Below, in pieces: positions 7,246-12,376 of a stretch of DNA of 12,376 nt. Below the pieces are notes generated by a model that saw nothing but the letters and a program-made list of their open reading frames with translations, did not search any database and had not been told where the DNA came from. The DNA lies in the NCBI GenBank assembly GCA_022571135.1, contig JACZYK010000046.1:1-12376 (forward strand), written 5' to 3'. Position 1 is the stretch's first letter; every line of letters starts with the position of its first letter. Position numbers and translations under genes: made by a program. The stretch comes from Bacteroidota bacterium (GTDB lineage: Bacteria; Bacteroidota; Rhodothermia; Rhodothermales; UBA10348).

Positions 7246-8910
7246 ATGCGACTCTTAAGTAACGAAACAGACGGCACGCGCCGCGAGGCAACCGGAGCGA
7301 AAGGGATGGTGGCGACCAGTCAACCCCTGGCCACGCTGACGGCGGTGGATATTCTCAGCGCCGGAGGCACTGCGGTGGACGCAGCGATCGCGGCGAACGC
7401 TATGCTGGGCCTGGTCGAGCCAACCGGGTGCGGCATTGGCGGTGATCTCTTCGCCATCGTCTGGGATCCCGCTGAAAATTCCCTGTCCGGTCTCAACGCT
7501 TCCGGTCGATCGCCGGCGTCCTTGTCTCTCGATGAAATGCGCGCGCGCTGCGCGGATCACGGAGTCATTCCGAGCGAGGGACCACTCTCGGTCAGCGTAC
7601 CCGGATGTGTGAGCGGGTGGTACGCCCTGCACGAGCGATTCGGACGCATTCCGATGCACAGACTTCTTGCCCCTGCCATCCTCAGGGCACACAATGGATT
7701 CGCGGTTACGCCGGTTATAGCCGAAGAGTGGAAGAGTAATGTCGAGCGCTTTCGGCAGGCGGAATCGAGCGGATACGATGCGACCGGCTTCCTGCGCACA
7801 TACGCGCCGGATGGAAGGGCACCGCGGACGGGCGAGTCGTTTACGAATCCGGATCTTGCTTCCGCGTACGAGGCCCTTGCCGGCGGCGGCTGGGACACTT
7901 TCTATCGAGGCGCCGTTGCGGAGCGGATCGACCGGTGCGTGCAGGGAATCGGCGGGTATCTGAGTGGAGATGATCTGGCGGCGCATCGGGCGGAATGGGT
8001 GGATCCTGTCTCGGTGACATATCGAGGCTACGAAGTTGTTGAGCTCCCACCGAACGGACAGGGCCTAGCTGTTCTTCAGATGCTCAACATCCTTGAGGGA
8101 TTCGACCTGGGCGAAATGGGCTTCGGATCACCAGAGGCTGTGCATTTGATGGTGGAGGCTAAAAAACGGGCCTACGAGGATCGCGCGCGATACTATGCGG
8201 ATCCGGATTTCGTTGACGCCCCGGTCGCGGGGCTGCTTTCCGCCGAGTACGCTGACGCATTGCGCGGCCTGATCCGGAGGGATCGAGCCTGGCCGGGGGA
8301 CGGCGTTTTTCCAGAGCCACCGGGCGGTGGCGACACGGTCTGTCTGAGCGTTGCCGATCCGGACGGCATGATGGTCTCTCTGATCCAGAGCAACTACATG
8401 GGCATGGGAAGCGGACTTGTTCCGTACGGTCTCGGATTCGGAATTCAGAACCGGGGAGCGCTGTTTTCTCTGGAAGACGATCATGCTAACGTTTTCGCGC
8501 CTGGCAAGCGACCGTTTCACACGATAATTCCCGCCTTCGTGCTTTCTGAAGGAAAACCCCTTTTGGTCTTCGGCGTGATGGGCGGCGCCATGCAGCCCCA
8601 GGGCCACGTCCAGATTCTGACCGATCTGTTCGATTTTGGGATGAGCCTTCAGCAGGCGGGCGATGCTCCACGGTGGCGACACACGGGCAGCAGCCGGCCG
8701 ACCGGGAGTAGAATGGCGGATGGAGGAGAAGTGCTGGTCGAACCGGGTATCTTCGAAACCACTGTCGAGGCCCTGAAGCGAAAAGGGCACAGCGTACGCA
8801 CGGAGTCCGGCGTCTACGGGGGCTACCAGGCCGTCGCAGTCGATCCTGATTCAGGCCTGTATGTAGGCGCGTCCGAGAGTCGTAAAGACGGTATGGCGCT
8901 CGGTATCTGA
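7246..8910 (+). CDS. Gamma-glutamyltransferase-family Ntn-hydrolase (atypical, acylase/YwrD-like)
   Basis: The 554-residue protein is full length for the GGT family, which makes a proenzyme that cuts itself ahead of a catalytic Thr. Conserved pieces are MVATSQPLATLTAVDILSAG (21-40), the Gly-rich GLVEPTGCGIGGDLF (55-69), ASGRSP with the probable substrate-contacting Arg88, PPNGQG (268-273) and GGGDTVCLSVADPDG (360-374). In the last, Thr364 is the predicted nucleophile and new N-terminus of the small subunit. Unlike periplasmic GGTs it has no signal peptide, so it is probably cytoplasmic. The region after Thr364 departs from glutathione-type GGTs: the NQMDD segment is replaced by QNRGALF (401-407), the tandem Ser after KRP by KRPFHT (421-426), and PGGSRI by MGGAMQPQGH (445-454). 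The last form is typical of YwrD-like and acylase-like members. The substrate may therefore not be a gamma-glutamyl compound. Confidence 0.9.
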   Translation: MRLLSNETDGTRREATGAKGMVATSQPLATLTAVDILSAGGTAVDAAIAANAMLGLVEPTGCGIGGDLFAIVWDPAENSLSGLNASGRSPASLSLDEMRARCADHGVIPSEGPLSVSVPGCVSGWYALHERFGRIPMHRLLAPAILRAHNGFAVTPVIAEEWKSNVERFRQAESSGYDATGFLRTYAPDGRAPRTGESFTNPDLASAYEALAGGGWDTFYRGAVAERIDRCVQGIGGYLSGDDLAAHRAEWVDPVSVTYRGYEVVELPPNGQGLAVLQMLNILEGFDLGEMGFGSPEAVHLMVEAKKRAYEDRARYYADPDFVDAPVAGLLSAEYADALRGLIRRDRAWPGDGVFPEPPGGGDTVCLSVADPDGMMVSLIQSNYMGMGSGLVPYGLGFGIQNRGALFSLEDDHANVFAPGKRPFHTIIPAFVLSEGKPLLVFGVMGGAMQPQGHVQILTDLFDFGMSLQQAGDAPRWRHTGSSRPTGSRMADGGEVLVEPGIFETTVEALKRKGHSVRTESGVYGGYQAVAVDPDSGLYVGASESRKDGMALGI

Positions 8911-9059
8911 CTGAATCCCGTCTACGAAGGCGAAGTGTCACAGCACAACAAGCTGAAAATCATCAGGAAAGGACGATTCCGGTTGTTCGAGTGCCGAGAG
9001 ATTCGGACCTTTTGACCCGGACGAGCAGTTTTTCCCTACACGTGATTGGATTCGACTCG

Positions 9060-10535
9060 ATGTCTGTCAACATCGCCCATATGCTGGAAAATCGAGCGTT
9101 CGAGCCGCTGATTCGAACCGTTGCCGACATTGCCGCCAGAATGGGCATCGAAGCTTATCCCATCGGCGGAATCGTGCGCGACATGCTCCTGGGTCGGGCG
9201 ACCATGGATATTGACTTCGTAACCATCGGGCCCGGAACCGGGATTGCGCTGGCCGAAATGGTTGCCGAAGAGCTGAGTGGGGCCACAGCGCACGTCTATC
9301 CAAATTTCGGGACCGCTGCTGTGCGCGTGCCACACGGTGAGGCCGAGGGCGAAACGGTTCTCGAGTTCGTTGCGGCGCGAAAGGAAAGCTACCGCGAAGA
9401 CTCCCGGAAACCGCTCGTCGAGGAGGGAACCCTGGACGACGACCAGAGACGTCGTGATTTCACGATCAACGCGATGGCGATACATATATCTCCCGATCGG
9501 TTCGGTGAGCTGATCGACCCGTTCGGAGGAGTCGCTGATCTCGACAGAGGTATTTTAAAGACGCCGCTGGAGCCTATACGCACCTTCGACGATGATCCTC
9601 TCAGAATTGTCCGGGCTGCACGATTCTCCGCCCAACTCGGATTTAAAATCGACGATTCAACCTTCGGAGCCATGCGGCATCGCGCCGAGAGGATCGCGAT
9701 CGTCAGCGCGGAGCGCATCATCGATGAATTGCAAAAGATCATGAGTGCGGCGGTGCCGTCCATAGGATTCCGGATTCTTCACGACTGCCGGGTCCTCGAC
9801 CTGATCTTCCCCGAACTCACTCTTCTCCAGGGTGTCGAAACGATCGACGGACAGAAACACAAGGACAACTTCTACCACACCCTCGAGGTCCTCGACAACC
9901 TGGCCGCGTTGACATCGGAGACACCTTGCGATCAGACCCTGTGGCTTCGATGGGCGGCGCTTCTGCACGACATCGGAAAGCCCGACTCCAAAAGGTTCAC
10001 ACCCGGATTTGGCTGGAGCTTTCACAGCCACGAGGAGCGGGGAGCCCGGATGGTCCCGAAACTTTTCCGAAGGCTTCGCCTGCCGATGGATGAGCGCATG
10101 AAATACGTCCAGAAGATGATCCGGCTGCATCACCGTCCGGTCTCGCTCGTCGACGATCAGGTTACGGATTCAGCAGTCCGCAGACTGCTCTTCGATGCGG
10201 GCGACGACATCGACAACCTCATGCTTCTCGTCCGCGCGGATATCACGTCGAAAAACCCCCGGCGGGTCCGGAAGTACCTTCGCGCCTTCGACATCGTCGA
10301 GAAGAAAATGGTCGAAGTCGAAGAAAAGGACAGGCTTCGGCAGTTCCAGCCTCCGTTGGACGGAATAGAAATAATGGAGACGCTGGGACTGAAACCGGGG
10401 CGCGTGGTCGGCGACCTGAAGGATGCCATTCGGGAGGCCATTCTCGAAGGAAAGATTCCGAACGAACACGACGCCGCCGCCGAGTATCTGATGGAGATCA
10501 AGGACGAGATCCTCGCCCGCGCGGGTCTGGGATAA
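9060..10535 (+). CDS. cca: CCA-adding enzyme / poly(A) polymerase family tRNA nucleotidyltransferase with HD domain
   Basis: The 491-residue product is a class II nucleotidyltransferase. The head domain shows GGIVRDMLLGR (36-46), the metal-binding pair D50 and D52 (MDIDFV), RRRDFTINAMA (130-140) and the DPFGG segment (153-157). The neck/body has DDPLRIVRAARFSAQLGF (178-195) and SAERIIDEL (216-224). The C-terminal half carries an HD phosphohydrolase-type domain with LLHDIGKP (H303, D304), FHSHEERG (321-328) and IRLHHRP (354-360). Such proteins repair or add the tRNA 3'-CCA end, or add A residues; the HD domain can remove terminal phosphates or cyclic phosphates. Sequence alone does not separate CCA-adding from A-adding activity. 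A GTG at 8991 would add 23 residues with no conserved content, so ATG 9060 is preferred; ATG 9081 is also possible. The 149-bp gap after the GGT gene suggests its own promoter. Confidence 0.93.
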   Translation: MSVNIAHMLENRAFEPLIRTVADIAARMGIEAYPIGGIVRDMLLGRATMDIDFVTIGPGTGIALAEMVAEELSGATAHVYPNFGTAAVRVPHGEAEGETVLEFVAARKESYREDSRKPLVEEGTLDDDQRRRDFTINAMAIHISPDRFGELIDPFGGVADLDRGILKTPLEPIRTFDDDPLRIVRAARFSAQLGFKIDDSTFGAMRHRAERIAIVSAERIIDELQKIMSAAVPSIGFRILHDCRVLDLIFPELTLLQGVETIDGQKHKDNFYHTLEVLDNLAALTSETPCDQTLWLRWAALLHDIGKPDSKRFTPGFGWSFHSHEERGARMVPKLFRRLRLPMDERMKYVQKMIRLHHRPVSLVDDQVTDSAVRRLLFDAGDDIDNLMLLVRADITSKNPRRVRKYLRAFDIVEKKMVEVEEKDRLRQFQPPLDGIEIMETLGLKPGRVVGDLKDAIREAILEGKIPNEHDAAAEYLMEIKDEILARAGLG

Positions 10536-10577
10536 TGTGATTCCTTGCAAACCCACGGATGATGCGGTTCTACGCAA

Positions 10578-10595
10578 CCCGGGAACAAGGCCGGG
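10578..10595. terminator. Weak hairpin between convergent genes
   Basis: CCCGG-gaacaagg-CCGGG lies in the 79-bp gap between the stop codons of the tRNA nucleotidyltransferase gene and the T9SS cargo gene. It has a 5-bp stem and no T-run, so only its position argues for termination. Confidence 0.2.
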
Positions 10596-10614
10596 GTCGT
10601 ACCGGATCTGAGGG

Positions 10615-12321
10615 CTATCGAACGAGCGCCATCCGCCGGGTCACCGAAAAATGATCCATCTGGATACGGTAGAGATATACACCGGTCGGCAGATCTCCGG
10701 GTTCGAAAAGAACCGAGTAGATACCCGGGTCTTGGTGCGAGTCCACGAGTCTCTCAACCTCACGGCCCAGCAAATCAAAGACCGACACCCGAACCTGCAT
10801 CGGGTGAGGGACGCTGTATCGGATGGTCGTGAATCCCTCAAAGGGATTGGGATAGGCGTTGCCGAAGGCAAGGGGATAGCCGGGATCTGGGACGAAAGGC
10901 TCTGAAAAGTAAGGAATAACGAGCGGCGTCATTATTCCATCTGCCGCTCGATGAAGCACGGCCGTGTCCTCTCGGAGTTGACGGACCGAATCCAGATGAT
11001 CGGATCCGGGCGACCATACGATCGCAAATGTGACTTCATCCGTCTCTCCCGGACCGAGACAGAAGGGACCCGAACTGAACATCGCACGTTTGTCGGAGAC
11101 GACTCCCAATGTGCCGTTCCCGTCAATGTTCATCTGTGACCAGTATTGCCCCGTCACCGGATCTCCAGGGTAGCTGTAGAGAACAGGAGGACCATCGATA
11201 TCGTAGCCGAATCCTCCCTCCGTAAGCGGCCGGCCGTTTCTCCAGAATGAGCGAAGGTAGTTGTAGTACTCCCGCCCGACTTGTGGCTCGCCGAAATTTC
11301 TCCCTCCTCCCTTTATGATCTCCATGAAGTTCGTGAGGCCGTGTCTGCGCCCGCCTGGATCGCGCTCGCACTCTCCGCTTGCCGAACTCCGGCTATCCTG
11401 GATTATGGGTCCGCTCAGAACGGTAGCGCCGACGGCCGGCGGAGCCTCCCCATATCCTTCTCCCCCTCCGTCGAAATTGTCTCCGTTGTAGAAATAGCCG
11501 ACCTGATTCGTCGTATCCGAGCCCAGGAGGTCGTCATCGAAATCTCCCAGATCGACATCCATGAATAGACCCACCCACGCATCGGTGATGGCGGTCGAGT
11601 TTCTGTTCGTGATCTGATACCGGTAGAACGTCATGTTTCTCAGATCCACATATCGCTCGATAGCATAGGCGGACATCCGCACTTCGATGCCGAGAGGCTC
11701 ACTGCCCGTTGATTGGTGTTCGTTTCCGCGGTCGTTCATCACGGCCCAGATCATCTGATCACCGAGGATCTCGGGCAGGTCTCCTCCTACGAGATTGTAG
11801 TTGTCCGGATCACCGTCCCCATCGACGACGGGCGCACCGAGATGCCACGGCCACTCCAGGATGTCATCCGTCGCTCCCTTGTCGGCGAGAAAACGACTCA
11901 AATCTTCCGAGCGCACCGTATACACCCGGTCATACCGGTCGCAGTCGTCCGGCGCTTCGCCTGATTCGGGTATCGGTCCCGCCCACAACTCCCATTCACC
12001 GTATCTGGTCGCCGATACTCGCAGTCGACTTTCGACCTGACCGCCAATCACGAGCGTGGCCGCAAATATGGCATTACTTCCGGATCCTCTGGGTACCTCA
12101 TAGACGTGGGGCTCGCCCCTGTAGAAAAGACCTCCCGTGTTGAGAATCCGGGCCCGGACGTTTCCGACATCCAGATAAGCTTCACCTTCTGAACGAGGGC
12201 AGTCGCCGACACTCGGGGGTGGCGTCTGGGCAGCCGCCGGGTAGACGAACAGGAAAGCGTAAACGAGGCAGCTTCGTATTCCATGTGCAAGCTGCGTGTC
12301 AGTACGGATCAATCGAAACAT
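10615..12321 (-). CDS. Large secreted protein with T9SS type A C-terminal sorting domain
   Basis: The 568-residue protein has a signal peptide (cleavage near AAAQ, residue 32) and a C-terminal T9SS sorting domain at about 482-568: NAYPNPFEGFTTIRYSVP, VSVFDLLGREVERL, LPTGVYLYRIQ and a final basic MALVR. It should cross the inner membrane by Sec and the outer membrane by T9SS, and be released or attached at the surface. The body contains blocks I recall from many uncharacterised T9SS proteins: YLDVGNVRARILNTGGLFY (about 49-67), IGGQVESRLRVSATRYGEWE (92-111), a calcium-loop-like DGDGDPDNYN (167-176), FYRYQITNRNS (232-242) and VDLGDFDDDLLGSDTTNQVGYFYNGDN (256-282). No enzymatic motif is recognised. 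The ATG is at 12321 with only a weak CGGAAG ribosome-site-like sequence upstream. It is convergent with the tRNA nucleotidyltransferase gene. The T9SS assignment is strong; the function is unknown. Confidence 0.9.
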   Translation of the reverse strand: MFRLIRTDTQLAHGIRSCLVYAFLFVYPAAAQTPPPSVGDCPRSEGEAYLDVGNVRARILNTGGLFYRGEPHVYEVPRGSGSNAIFAATLVIGGQVESRLRVSATRYGEWELWAGPIPESGEAPDDCDRYDRVYTVRSEDLSRFLADKGATDDILEWPWHLGAPVVDGDGDPDNYNLVGGDLPEILGDQMIWAVMNDRGNEHQSTGSEPLGIEVRMSAYAIERYVDLRNMTFYRYQITNRNSTAITDAWVGLFMDVDLGDFDDDLLGSDTTNQVGYFYNGDNFDGGGEGYGEAPPAVGATVLSGPIIQDSRSSASGECERDPGGRRHGLTNFMEIIKGGGRNFGEPQVGREYYNYLRSFWRNGRPLTEGGFGYDIDGPPVLYSYPGDPVTGQYWSQMNIDGNGTLGVVSDKRAMFSSGPFCLGPGETDEVTFAIVWSPGSDHLDSVRQLREDTAVLHRAADGIMTPLVIPYFSEPFVPDPGYPLAFGNAYPNPFEGFTTIRYSVPHPMQVRVSVFDLLGREVERLVDSHQDPGIYSVLFEPGDLPTGVYLYRIQMDHFSVTRRMALVR

Positions 12322-12376
12322 CTTCCGGCGCGTGTTCCATTCCGTATAGCTATCATCAAAACCAAGAGTTTGAAAG

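Noticed and set aside
8128..8790. 220-codon open frame antisense to the GGT-family gene
   Set aside because: It is a shadow of a strongly supported coding gene, Arg/His-rich as expected from GC-rich antisense translation, with no domain signature.
9011..9044. TTTG ... TACACGTG as a Bacteroidota-type -33/-7 promoter for the tRNA nucleotidyltransferase gene
   Set aside because: The -7 match is only partial and the spacing is a few bases too long; kept as a note only.
8991..9059. GTG start extending the tRNA nucleotidyltransferase by 23 residues
   Set aside because: The extension has no family-like content; ATG 9060 gives the usual short lead into the GGxVRD motif.

Overview
The window looks like a chromosomal stretch from a Bacteroidota-type bacterium, probably of the Rhodothermales/Balneolales kind. 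This is inferred from a protein with a C-terminal type IX secretion (T9SS) sorting domain, a DUF5916 outer-membrane-type protein, several lipoproteins, mostly absent Shine-Dalgarno sequences, and a moderately GC-rich composition. It is not proven, because other T9SS-bearing phyla could look similar. TGA ends several intact genes here, so the code is standard.

Layout: 1-75 may be the last codons of an upstream gene. 72-2171 is a decayed DUF5916 (CBM9-like domain plus beta-barrel) gene with three independent lesions: a TGA where a Trp codon is expected, a 2-bp GA insertion, and an internal deletion that also shifts frame. 2211-3425 is an intact nucleoside:H+ symporter-family MFS permease. After a 232-bp spacer with a perfect 7-bp-arm palindrome come a Tat-exported sugar isomerase/epimerase-type TIM barrel (3658-4605) and, 42 bp later, a DUF1080 lipoprotein (4648-5373). 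These look like a small periplasmic (keto-)sugar processing unit, with the MFS protein as a possible importer. A convergent DUF411 copper-associated lipoprotein follows on the minus strand (5493-5984).

Divergent from it, 6121-7224 encodes a lipoprotein beta-propeller with six Asp-box motifs. It is followed after 21 bp by a leaderless gamma-glutamyltransferase-family Ntn-hydrolase (7246-8910). This protein keeps the catalytic Thr but lacks several classical GGT substrate-binding residues, so it is more likely an acylase-like or YwrD-like member. Next is a CCA-adding/poly(A) polymerase-type tRNA nucleotidyltransferase with an HD domain (9060-10535). Convergent to it, a 568-aa T9SS cargo protein fills the rest of the window (10615-12321, minus strand).

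I found no tRNA or rRNA gene, no CRISPR array, no IS element and no defence cassette. The window is mostly ordinary metabolism. The points most worth a second look are the multi-lesion pseudogene, the atypical GGT active site, the palindrome ahead of the sugar pair, and the uncharacterised T9SS cargo.
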